From NCBI GenBank assembly GCA_012838875.1, contig DUOL01000231.1, positions 1-12,680 on the forward strand: a stretch of 12,680 nt of DNA, written 5' to 3'. Source of the DNA: Bacteroidales bacterium. GTDB lineage: Bacteria; Bacteroidota; Bacteroidia; Bacteroidales; WCHB1-69. Of the stretch, positions 1 to 6,562 are shown piece by piece (position 1 is the first letter of the stretch; the number at the start of each line of letters is the position of its first letter). The translations under genes and the position numbers were made by a program. Below the pieces are notes generated by a model. The model was not told the origin of the DNA. It did no database searches and saw nothing but the letters and a program-made list of their open reading frames with translations.

Positions 1-67
1 ACGCTGGGGACGCTGCCGCAAAAAAGCGACCGGCGGAAGCTCTTTTTGCGGCTTTGCGACCCCACGT
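1..67. repeat. Long imperfect hairpin of the left repeat copy
   Basis: The main pairings are GGGG 6-9 with CCCC 60-63, CGC 11-13 with GCG 56-58, GCCGC 15-19 with GCGGC 48-52, and AAAAA 20-24 with TTTTT 43-47. Outer pairs are ACG 1-3 with CGT 65-67. There is an A-A mismatch at 10/59. The pair C17-G50 corresponds to G12619-C12651 in the right copy, a compensatory change that keeps the helix. The T run on the 3' side followed by a GC stem is not a typical terminator, because the T run lies inside the stem. Confidence 0.75.
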
Positions 68-76
68 TGCCCGCCC

Positions 77-126
77 GCGTACTTGCAGCCGTACGCCGAC
101 CCCGAGCGAAGCGAGGGGACACGCCC
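77..126. repeat. Terminal inverted repeat of the GC-rich element (left copy, 3' edge)
   Basis: The reverse complement of this segment matches 12321-12370 at 45 of 50 positions. Both end with the same GGGCGTGTCCCC boundary facing AT-rich unique DNA. A conserved sharp boundary in opposite orientations at the two edges suggests terminal inverted repeats of one element family. Confidence 0.7.
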
Positions 127-298
127 TAATTATAATTAAAATGATTTTTATCAGACTAAATAAAACATAAATCAGAATTCTCACTCTCTTAAAAGATATT
201 TTTTCTTGTAATACCTCCCAAATGATAAATTTTAAAAATTCCTTGCAAAGATGTAGATTTGTAAGAGAAAAAATTATAATTTTGTAGCTAAGAAGAAT
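127..298. other. AT-rich intergenic region upstream of the DRTGG operon
   Basis: No coding sequence is supported here. The region is AT-rich and carries the promoter-like TAATTTTG at 277-284. Nothing else convincing was seen. Confidence 0.6.
277..284 (+). promoter_or_regulatory. Bacteroidota -7 promoter element (TAATTTTG) for the DRTGG-PHP-ATPase operon
   Basis: TAATTTTG fits the Bacteroidota -7 consensus TAnnTTTG. A TTTG at 258-261 could be the -33 element, although the 15-base spacing is shorter than usual. The implied transcription start is near 291. That leaves fewer than 10 bases before the ATG at 299 but nearly 40 before the ATG at 329, which supports the later start. Confidence 0.55.
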
Positions 299-328
299 AT
301 GTTAAATAGTAATTTATACGGAAATCAA

Positions 329-670
329 ATGACAGTAAAAGATTTAATGGAAGCGTTGGATTTAACGCTTTTTAACAGTGAAACGAGTCTCGATAGAGAG
401 ATAAAAGGAGGTTATGTATCTGATTTATTGAGCGATGTGATGGGCTTTGCGAAAGAGGGAGAGGTTTGGGTAACGCTACAAACTCATAAGAATGTGGCGG
501 CGATTGCTTCGCTGAAGGAACTTGCCTGCGTGATTATTGTGAAAGGCGGTAAATTTGACGATGATACGTTGCGACATGCGGAAGAAGAAGGGATTCCTAT
601 GTTAGGGACAAAATTGGAAACCTTTGAGATTGCCGGGAGAATTTATCAACTTCTAAACGCAAAACCATAG
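329..670 (+). CDS. DRTGG-domain protein (hydrogenase-cluster accessory type)
   Basis: A small soluble single-domain protein of 113 residues if it starts at 329; an in-frame ATG at 299 would add ten residues. I prefer 329 because related proteins begin with MTVKDL-like sequence and because the promoter -7 element is almost on top of 299. The DRTGG hallmark is DREIKGGY at residues 22-29, followed by the SDLLSDVMG segment and a Rossmann-like pattern of strands (VWVTLQ, ACVIIVKG, IPMLGT). DRTGG domains occur in regulatory proteins related to the HPr-kinase N-terminal region and are thought to bind a ligand; no enzymatic activity is known for the stand-alone form. In anaerobes such proteins often sit with PHP and GHKL-ATPase genes beside [FeFe]-hydrogenase subunits. 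The PHP gene follows after 2 bases, so the two are surely cotranscribed. The biological role is inferred only from that association. Confidence 0.85.
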   Translation: MTVKDLMEALDLTLFNSETSLDREIKGGYVSDLLSDVMGFAKEGEVWVTLQTHKNVAAIASLKELACVIIVKGGKFDDDTLRHAEEEGIPMLGTKLETFEIAGRIYQLLNAKP

Positions 671-672
671 CC

Positions 673-1413
673 GTGAAGCAATTTAAGGCTGATTTGCATA
701 TTCATACATTGTTGTCGCCCTGCGGGGATTTGGATATGACACCGGGCAATATTATTGAGCAAGCCCGCATAAAAGGACTTGATATTGTTGGAATTACCGA
801 CCATAATTCGACCTTGCACGGGGAATTGACAAGTTATTATTCTACGCAACGTGATGTTTTTGTGTTGTGTGGGGCGGAGGTTACAACAAAAGAGGAAGTG
901 CATTGCCTTGCCTTTTTCGAGAATTTCTCGAAATTGAAAATCTTTCAGTCTTATATTGATGAAAATTTGCCGGATATTCCTAATTCACCCGATTTTTTTG
1001 GAGATCAAGTTCAAATAGATAAAGATTTGAATATCATTTATGAAGAACCCCGTTTACTTACCTCAGCGCTGAACGTAAATATTGAGGAGGTGGCGTTGAA
1101 AGTGCATGAATTAGATGGTATTTTTATACCCGCCCATATTGATAAATCGAAAAATAGCATTCTTTCACAATTAGGATTTATTCCCTTTGATTTACAGTAC
1201 GAGGCGCTTGAACTTTCAAAATTCGGTGATGTCGATAAAATTAAAAAGGAGCATCCTTATTTACAAAACTGCACCTTTCTTCGTAGTTCCGATGCACATT
1301 TCCTTGAAGATATAGGTACTTCTTTTTCGATTTTTGAAATGGAAACACGTTCGTTTGAGGAGATTAAAATGGCTTTAAAACAACAAAATAATAGAAAAGT
1401 GATATTAGTATGA
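673..1413 (+). CDS. PHP-domain metal-dependent phosphoesterase-like protein
   Basis: 246 residues with GTG as the start codon, 2 bases after the DRTGG stop. The PHP (polymerase and histidinol phosphatase) metal site looks complete: DLHIH at residues 7-11, TDHN at 42-45, GAE at 67-69, H77, PAH at 153-155 and SSDAH at 205-209. The insert at about residues 85-135 is variable in this family. PHP proteins hydrolyse phosphoester bonds using a tri-metal centre, and relatives such as YciV act on 3',5'-nucleotide bisphosphates or short RNAs. The substrate of the hydrogenase-associated version is unknown. The stop codon overlaps the next ATG as ATGA, so translation of the ATPase is probably coupled to this gene. 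The protein has no signal peptide and is expected to be cytoplasmic. The family call is firm, the reaction is not known. Confidence 0.88.
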   Translation: MKQFKADLHIHTLLSPCGDLDMTPGNIIEQARIKGLDIVGITDHNSTLHGELTSYYSTQRDVFVLCGAEVTTKEEVHCLAFFENFSKLKIFQSYIDENLPDIPNSPDFFGDQVQIDKDLNIIYEEPRLLTSALNVNIEEVALKVHELDGIFIPAHIDKSKNSILSQLGFIPFDLQYEALELSKFGDVDKIKKEHPYLQNCTFLRSSDAHFLEDIGTSFSIFEMETRSFEEIKMALKQQNNRKVILV

Positions 1414-1940
1414 AAGATTTTTCGATGCATATTTTAGACATTTTGCAAAATTCGATTGTGGCTAAAGCAACTAAAATAGAGTTTACTATTTTGAAAGAGA
1501 AGCAAAAAGATTTGCTAACCTTTATTTTTAAAGATAATGGCTGTGGAATGGACGCGGAGACGGTGGAACGAGTTACGAATCCCTTTTTTACAACGCGAAC
1601 AACTCGGAAAGTGGGTTTGGGATTGCCCTTACTGAAGCAGAACGCCGAGATGACGGGCGGCACGTTTTCTATTTCATCGGTACCTCAACAAGGCACTATT
1701 GTGACGGCAACTTTTAGTTTGTCACATATCGATTTAAAGCCGATGGGTGATGTTGCAGGTATCTTGGTTTTGACCATTAGCTCCCACCAAGATATTCATT
1801 TTATTTTCACTCATAAGACTGATGATAACGAGTTTGTATTTGATTCGCAAGAGGTAAAAGAAGCTCTTGACGGAGTTTCAATGCAAAATCCTGAAATCAT
1901 GAGCTATTTGAAAGAGATGATTGAAGAAAATATTACTTAG
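1410..1940 (+). CDS. GHKL (HATPase_c) ATP-binding protein, anti-sigma/histidine-kinase-like
   Basis: 176 residues with a Bergerat ATP-binding fold and no sensor, HisKA or receiver domain. The N box is at residues 8-18 (ILDILQNSIVA, key N14), the G1 box is DNGCGM at 42-47, and the F/G2 region is PFFTT followed by GLGLPLLK (58-76). All the residues expected for ATP and Mg binding are visible. After about residue 110 there is a short C-terminal region of unknown type. The start overlaps the PHP stop by 4 bases. Proteins of this kind are found with DRTGG and PHP proteins near [FeFe]-hydrogenase genes and are often annotated as anti-sigma regulatory factors or histidine kinases, but they lack the phosphoacceptor His. 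The end of the gene overlaps the convergent O-antigen ligase gene by 8 bases, so this is the last gene of the operon and there is no intergenic terminator. Confidence 0.87.
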   Translation: MKDFSMHILDILQNSIVAKATKIEFTILKEKQKDLLTFIFKDNGCGMDAETVERVTNPFFTTRTTRKVGLGLPLLKQNAEMTGGTFSISSVPQQGTIVTATFSLSHIDLKPMGDVAGILVLTISSHQDIHFIFTHKTDDNEFVFDSQEVKEALDGVSMQNPEIMSYLKEMIEENIT

Positions 1941-3381
1941 TGCTGTGGGCGGAGAACTCTTCCTTTTTTGATTTTTCAAGAACATTAAGTGCGACAATGC
2001 AGGCAAAAGCCGCCCAAAAGGGTAAGGCTAGCTTATCGGTATCTAAAAAATTGTTTAAAATTCCGTGCGTATAGTACGAAATTAACGCCAATAACAACGA
2101 GAGAGAAAGAATTTTTATTTCGGGTTGTGCACTTTTGACGTAAGTGCTGATGCCATAGTAGATGATGAGAATAAGTAAAGCAATAACTGTCAATAAGCCG
2201 ATTAATCCCGTTTCGACGCAGGGACCGATAAATTCACTGTGCGCGTTTCCGCCGTCTCCGAAATTGGTCGTGATAATGGTTTTATACGTAGATTTTTGGT
2301 ACGGGGCGTACAAAAATTGATAAGTGCCTGGTCCCCACCCCATCATAGGACGTTCTTCTATCATAGAGAATGCCGCTACCCACCGATTAAGACGTTCAAC
2401 ATTAGAGGCATCGGTTGAAATGTTAGTGATGGAAGCAATGTGTTCCGATAAATTCCCGGAGGAGTCTTGTGAATTTCGGGACATTTTATAGAGAATATCA
2501 TCGGCAAAGTAGTAAAAACTCCCCACCACCAATGCGATGCCGACAATGAGCCACGATAATTTGATTCTTAATTTCAATACGAGCCAAACGCCGGCTGCCG
2601 CTACAAAGCTTATCCACGCCGCACGACTGTACGAAAATAGTAATCCTACTAAAAAAATAGTTGCGAAACCAATGTATAATAGTCGTTGCCACCCTTTTAT
2701 ATTGGGCAAAAATATCATGCCAAGGTAAATGAATGCAAAGAATGCCGTAATAGCCCCGTATGCCGTATGGTCGTTGTAAAAAGGTTTCATTATCCAATGC
2801 AATTCGTGCTCACCAAAGCCGACAGCCATTGATTTATAAGTTGTAATGAGTACTACAATCGCTAAACTAAAAGCATAACAATTGAAGAAAATAATCCATT
2901 TCTTAATATCCGTTTTCATTATTTGTAATAATACAAAATAGGAAGAAACGATAAACCATATCTTAGAAGCTAAAAACTTGAAAGAAACAAGTGGAATTTC
3001 ACTTGTAATAGCAGTGATTAGCAACCATGAAAGGTAGATGTAAATAGCTATAGAGACGGGGTGTTTTATAAACTCTCTATTTAATTTCAGGTCATATAAA
3101 ATTCTAAAAAAGAAGAGAAGTGTAAGCGAAATCATGATAAGTTCGCTCGGTAGTGAAAGTCCTAAATTTAGTTTCTCATCGGCTATCGTAATGGATAGTG
3201 GCGTTACCAGAGCCATTCCATAAGCTAAAATATCTACGCGATAAATAAGTAAATAGAGAACTACAAAGGCAAGTGAAATATAGGAAAAAATAAACCATTC
3301 TTTTGCGATAGCTATAGTATTAAGCAACACAAACAGAATGACAATACTAAATCTTATATATTTATATTTTTGCATTCTCAT
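1933..3381 (-). CDS. O-antigen ligase / Wzy-like polysaccharide polymerase family membrane protein
   Basis: 482 residues with about 11-12 hydrophobic segments over the whole length, an integral inner membrane protein. Family marks are the SYSRAAW segment around residues 250-256, then the long periplasmic loop with GWGPGTYQF (348 onward) and NAHSEFIGPCVETGLIG (H381). This pattern of an Arg-containing helix end and an [N]H-E loop is typical of the O-antigen ligase/WaaL and Wzy superfamily, which transfers or polymerises undecaprenyl-linked glycans at the periplasmic face. Ligase and polymerase cannot be told apart from sequence alone. The upstream wzz-like gene is 24 bases away and favours a role in polymer formation. 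It is the last gene of the minus-strand block, and its final 8 bases overlap the convergent ATPase gene. A second Met at residue 3 is an alternative start. Confidence 0.85.
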   Translation of the reverse strand: MRMQKYKYIRFSIVILFVLLNTIAIAKEWFIFSYISLAFVVLYLLIYRVDILAYGMALVTPLSITIADEKLNLGLSLPSELIMISLTLLFFFRILYDLKLNREFIKHPVSIAIYIYLSWLLITAITSEIPLVSFKFLASKIWFIVSSYFVLLQIMKTDIKKWIIFFNCYAFSLAIVVLITTYKSMAVGFGEHELHWIMKPFYNDHTAYGAITAFFAFIYLGMIFLPNIKGWQRLLYIGFATIFLVGLLFSYSRAAWISFVAAAGVWLVLKLRIKLSWLIVGIALVVGSFYYFADDILYKMSRNSQDSSGNLSEHIASITNISTDASNVERLNRWVAAFSMIEERPMMGWGPGTYQFLYAPYQKSTYKTIITTNFGDGGNAHSEFIGPCVETGLIGLLTVIALLILIIYYGISTYVKSAQPEIKILSLSLLLALISYYTHGILNNFLDTDKLALPFWAAFACIVALNVLEKSKKEEFSAHSTK

Positions 3382-3405
3382 TTTTTCTCTTCAAAAACTG
3401 AAAAA

Positions 3406-4449
3406 TTAATTCTCTTCACATTTTTTTTTTGGAGAAGTCGAAATGGAATTTTTGATATTTTCAACAAAAAGAAGTATCATTAAGGAGAAAATAAAGGTTA
3501 TGACGGCAGAAGTGATAATAATCATCAACCGTTTTGGATATGCTTTTTTATCGGCTACAATAGCTTTTTGCACAACGAATTTAACAGGAAGAAGACTTTC
3601 CATGTCAGCTTTAGCATCCATCATTTTAGATTTGCAAAGAACTTCATATTCTCTAAAAAGTAGTAATTTCTCTCTAATTGTTACAGCTTTTTGTCCATAT
3701 TTTGAAAGTTTTTGCAACTCATTTTGCAGTCTATTTTCCGCCCCTTTATTACCTTGCGCCACGGCGATAGCATATTGCTGCATAATACGTTCCGATTGAC
3801 TTTCGAAGTCATAGACACCTTCTTCCATAATTACTTTTAAGGAATCGTCAAGTCTGTCAATTTCAGCGTCAATTTCCGTTAGTTGTTTTTTTAGGAGATA
3901 GTAAGCGGCTTCAGCTCTTCCTCGGTCAATACGATTTTTTATTTCGTCTAGTTCATCTACGATAGCGTTAGCCATATCGGCAGCCACGATGGGGTCAACG
4001 TCCATAACATTGATAGAAATTGCCCCGTATTGCGTTCTTTTAATGACGCAATTATTATCAAATGTCTTATATAGTTTCGTTTTCCACGCTTTTTTAGTTG
4101 AGTCGATATCGTAGTGAACAAGCAGATTAAATTTATCAATCATAGCATCTTTCATATCTTGGGAAAGTAGGATTTGCATCATTTGCTCCGTTTCGAGTTC
4201 AGTACCATACGCTTTGACATCAAGACGTTCGTTGTAATTTTGTTGATTAAGTAAAATTTGTGAGAGGGCATTAGTGCGGGGGGCGTAAATAATGGCTGTC
4301 GATTTATATTTTGGCTTGATTATCCACGGAGAAGAGAAGACAAAAGCCAAGACCGCGGCTAATAATGTAATACCTATCAATAAGCCTTTCCATTTCCAAA
4401 TAAAAAGTATTAAATTGAAAGAATTATACTCGTTTCTATTTTTTTCCAT
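3406..4449 (-). CDS. Wzz/chain-length-determinant family protein
   Basis: 347 residues with the architecture of polysaccharide co-polymerases: a short cytoplasmic N-terminus, TM1 at about residues 23-41, a periplasmic domain beginning with the typical KPKYKSTAIIYAP strand, a charged coiled-coil middle (about 165-250), and TM2 at about 308-328 preceded by a Pro-rich YPKR element. Wzz proteins set glycan chain length by oligomerising around the Wzy polymerase. There is no C-terminal tyrosine-kinase domain, so it is the LPS/ECA-like class rather than the Wzc class. The last codons contain a run of ten A on the coding strand (3421-3430) giving SPKKKCEEN and a TAA stop; loss of one A would extend the frame by 14 codons to the start of the next gene. 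LptC lies 58 bases upstream. An outer membrane polysaccharide exporter is absent from the window. Confidence 0.87.
   Translation of the reverse strand: MEKNRNEYNSFNLILFIWKWKGLLIGITLLAAVLAFVFSSPWIIKPKYKSTAIIYAPRTNALSQILLNQQNYNERLDVKAYGTELETEQMMQILLSQDMKDAMIDKFNLLVHYDIDSTKKAWKTKLYKTFDNNCVIKRTQYGAISINVMDVDPIVAADMANAIVDELDEIKNRIDRGRAEAAYYLLKKQLTEIDAEIDRLDDSLKVIMEEGVYDFESQSERIMQQYAIAVAQGNKGAENRLQNELQKLSKYGQKAVTIREKLLLFREYEVLCKSKMMDAKADMESLLPVKFVVQKAIVADKKAYPKRLMIIITSAVITFIFSLMILLFVENIKNSISTSPKKKCEEN
3421..3430 (-). repeat. A10 homopolymer inside the wzz coding end
   Basis: Ten consecutive T on the plus strand, read as A10 in the coding strand of wzz (codons CCA AAA AAA AAA). Runs of this length are known sites of replication and transcription slippage. 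With nine A the frame reads through to a TGA at 3380-3378 that overlaps the ATG (3381-3379) of the downstream polymerase/ligase gene. With eleven A it stops at once (ATG TGA). Confidence 0.8.
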
Positions 4450-4507
4450 TTTTTTAAATTTTATAATAAGTTATTATCCATTTTTATAACAATCAAAAAG
4501 TTGTTTT

Positions 4508-5074
4508 CTAATACTCTTCGGCTATAATTTCCCCTCTTGGATTTCGGACTGAGTATTTTGAAAAAGACTCGTCAGCATCGAAGCCGTCTCCGTAGCTAAC
4601 GGAACCGTCAGATTTTGTATATCGAACCTCTTTGTCGGAGAAGATTTTCCGAGTATTTTTATCCCAGATAATCAGTTCGGTTTCAATAGTTTCATTTTTA
4701 TTCAAATTGGTAAGGACTACATTGTCGCGCGCTTCCATTCTTCGGGACAACTCCTGATTTATGGCATAGTCAGCCGTGAGAATTGATTGTTCTTTTCCGT
4801 TATCATCAAAAGCAATTATTTTAATACCTTCGGGGCAGTCCATATAAGCAACGGAGACTTCGTTTCCTTCATAATATTTATTAAGCAGTGGTGTGTAAAG
4901 CACAAAACTTTTTTCTCCATTTTCCGTATAAATAATCTCCATCTGTTCAGCAGATTCGTCAGGATATTTCCCTTGATATTCTAACAATTCTGTAACTTCT
5001 AATTTTTCGGAACAAGAAACAAAAAGTACCAAACAGAGTGAAGTCAGAATGGTACTTTTTTTTAGTGAAATCAT
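4508..5074 (-). CDS. lptC: LPS export periplasmic protein LptC (lipoprotein form)
   Basis: 188 residues. The N-terminus is a short lipoprotein signal with a hydrophobic core and Cys at residue 21 (LFVSC), so the protein is probably lipid-anchored, as in Bacteroidota LptC, rather than held by a transmembrane helix as in E. coli. The lipobox is slightly atypical, with Phe at -3. The rest shows the repeating beta-strand pattern of the LptC/LptA jellyroll: a GIKIIAFDDNGKE strand pair, then LTADYAI, then RRMEARDNVVLTN, then TETELIIWD, then KIFSDKEVRY and a GDGFDAD segment. LptC takes LPS from the LptB2FG ABC transporter and passes it to the LptA bridge. The TPR gene lies 23 bases upstream, and a wzz-like gene follows. 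No other lpt genes are in the window. Confidence 0.87.
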   Translation of the reverse strand: MISLKKSTILTSLCLVLFVSCSEKLEVTELLEYQGKYPDESAEQMEIIYTENGEKSFVLYTPLLNKYYEGNEVSVAYMDCPEGIKIIAFDDNGKEQSILTADYAINQELSRRMEARDNVVLTNLNKNETIETELIIWDKNTRKIFSDKEVRYTKSDGSVSYGDGFDADESFSKYSVRNPRGEIIAEEY

Positions 5075-5097
5075 ATTTTTTTATTGATAGGAAGTTA

Positions 5098-6531
5098 TTA
5101 TCTAATCAACGTAGATTCTTGTATCCAGCACCCAACAAAATAGGAGTTTCCTTTAGATAAACCTCTTACGAAGATATCTTCACTGGAAGGAAAACGCAAT
5201 TTACTTCTCTTTTCATTAGCGTCAGCAGCTACTGACGGGTCAACAGCGGCGGCTTTATTATATTTATCTGCGGCAGCCCAATTATATGCGTAAGGTAGCA
5301 TGTCGCCTCCGGAGCAACGAGTTCCTGATTGTGCATATAAATCACCTATTAAAATATATGCTTTTCCGCAATTAGGATGAATTTTTATTGCATTTAACGC
5401 TGCTTCACGTGCTTTTCCGTATTCTGTCGTTAATAAATAAGTTAAGCCTAACATATAGTATGCGTTAACTTTTTGTTCGTTCGTTTCGTACAGACTAATC
5501 GCTTCGTTGTAATAATCAATCGCTTTATCGGATTCGTTGTTAGATAAAGATAAATTACCCATTAAATAAGCAGTTTCAGCAGTCGGATTGGCTTTATGAA
5601 CAATTTCTAACGCTTCAATGAAAATAGGCGAGGACATACAGCCACGTTTATACATTGTTAAAACTATCTTGTTTAATGCAGGAATGTTATCTTTGACATC
5701 TTCAAATTTTTTACCGTAAACTTGTTCTAAAACGTTGCAAGGAGCGTACGGAGTGAATTTTGCTTCAATATTGGTCATTACCTTTCTATACATATCCACA
5801 CGCTTCATTTCTGCAGCCGTATCACCCGAAAAACGTTTAAATCGTTTATCATACTCTAATTTATCTATCTGTTCTTTTTCAAAAGCTTCGTTTAAATTAT
5901 CCAGCAACTCAAGCACCTTTTCATATTTCTTATATGAGTTAATGATAGATTGCTCAATATATTCGTTAGCCCGTTCATACACCTCAATAATTAAAGTTGT
6001 ATCTTGTTTGATTTTTACAAATTGTTCTGCCATTTGGAAATAAACGTCCCAGATATAAGGTTGTGTTTCAGCTTTTTCCATTTCTACTGACTGGGTGAAC
6101 CACTCCATAGCTTGTTCATAATTATCATTACGATATCTCATTGTGTTAAAAGCTTTAGCACCAAGCCCACTGCCCATAGAGTAGCGATCTCCTTGATAAA
6201 GGTGGCGTACATCAAAACTCCAAAGTAGTGTGTCAATATAACGCTCTCTTTGAAGGGAATCTTTTTCCTCGCGAATTAAATTATCAAAAATATTTTGCGT
6301 ATACGCCCACACACCTTGCCACGAACATGGACAAATATCAATAATTTTACGCCATGATTGATAAGCGTCTACATAATTTTTGGCTTCATAATAGACCCTG
6401 AAAGCACTTATATTTTCGAGACATCGCAATGAGTCTTCCGGCGTGTCTCCGTATCGGTTTTTACAACCGGTTTGCGCATTTATAAGCCCTAAAGATGTGA
6501 AGATAAAAATAAAGATGATTAATTTTCTCAT
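5098..6531 (-). CDS. Exported tetratricopeptide-repeat protein
   Basis: 477 residues with a Sec signal peptide (cleavage likely after A19, before Q20). The N-terminal third is rich in Tyr, Trp and acidic residues and predicted helical, with repeat-like segments such as FRVYYEAKNYVDAYQSWRK. Clear TPRs lie at about residues 316-402 (AYLMGNLSLSNNESDKAIDYYNEA, then AYYMLGLTYLLTTEYGKAREAAL, then AYILIGDLYA). The C-terminus ends in VGCWIQESTLIR, a tail I associate with Bacteroidota TPR proteins found next to lptC, so it is likely a conserved partner in this locus. It probably acts as a periplasmic scaffold in envelope assembly, but no enzymatic motif is present and the function is not established. 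It is 31 bases downstream of the beta-barrel gene. Confidence 0.8.
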   Translation of the reverse strand: MRKLIIFIFIFTSLGLINAQTGCKNRYGDTPEDSLRCLENISAFRVYYEAKNYVDAYQSWRKIIDICPCSWQGVWAYTQNIFDNLIREEKDSLQRERYIDTLLWSFDVRHLYQGDRYSMGSGLGAKAFNTMRYRNDNYEQAMEWFTQSVEMEKAETQPYIWDVYFQMAEQFVKIKQDTTLIIEVYERANEYIEQSIINSYKKYEKVLELLDNLNEAFEKEQIDKLEYDKRFKRFSGDTAAEMKRVDMYRKVMTNIEAKFTPYAPCNVLEQVYGKKFEDVKDNIPALNKIVLTMYKRGCMSSPIFIEALEIVHKANPTAETAYLMGNLSLSNNESDKAIDYYNEAISLYETNEQKVNAYYMLGLTYLLTTEYGKAREAALNAIKIHPNCGKAYILIGDLYAQSGTRCSGGDMLPYAYNWAAADKYNKAAAVDPSVAADANEKRSKLRFPSSEDIFVRGLSKGNSYFVGCWIQESTLIR

Positions 6532-6562
6532 TACTAACTGTTTTAATTTATATTGAACTAAT

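Larger units (their letters stand above)
1..126. repeat. GC-rich dispersed repeat, left copy (partial at window edge)
   Basis: A strongly GC-rich block in an otherwise AT-rich region, ending abruptly at 126 where the sequence becomes AT-rich. It holds a long imperfect hairpin (about 1-67), a 6-bp stem (GCGTAC 77-82 with GTACGC 91-96) and a GC hairpin (CCCC 100-103 with GGGG 115-118, containing the compact GCGAAGC turn). Positions 1-79 align in the same orientation with 12603-12680, and positions 77-126 match 12321-12370 in inverted orientation at 45 of 50 bases by eye. The simplest reading is that this is the 3' part of an element whose 5' part is at the right end of the window. No coding capacity is seen. 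The copy is cut by the window start. Confidence 0.85.

Noticed and set aside
646..903. Minus-strand open frame opposite the PHP gene
   Set aside because: It is antisense to a gene with a complete set of PHP motifs and shows no protein-like features of its own.
2498..2797. Minus-strand open frame within the O-antigen ligase gene in another frame
   Set aside because: It is a frame-shifted reading of a membrane-protein gene and lacks any recognisable motif.
4450..4507. Terminator or promoter between lptC and wzz
   Set aside because: The only inverted repeat is a short AACAA/TTGTT stem without GC content, and no exact TAnnTTTG was seen on the minus strand.
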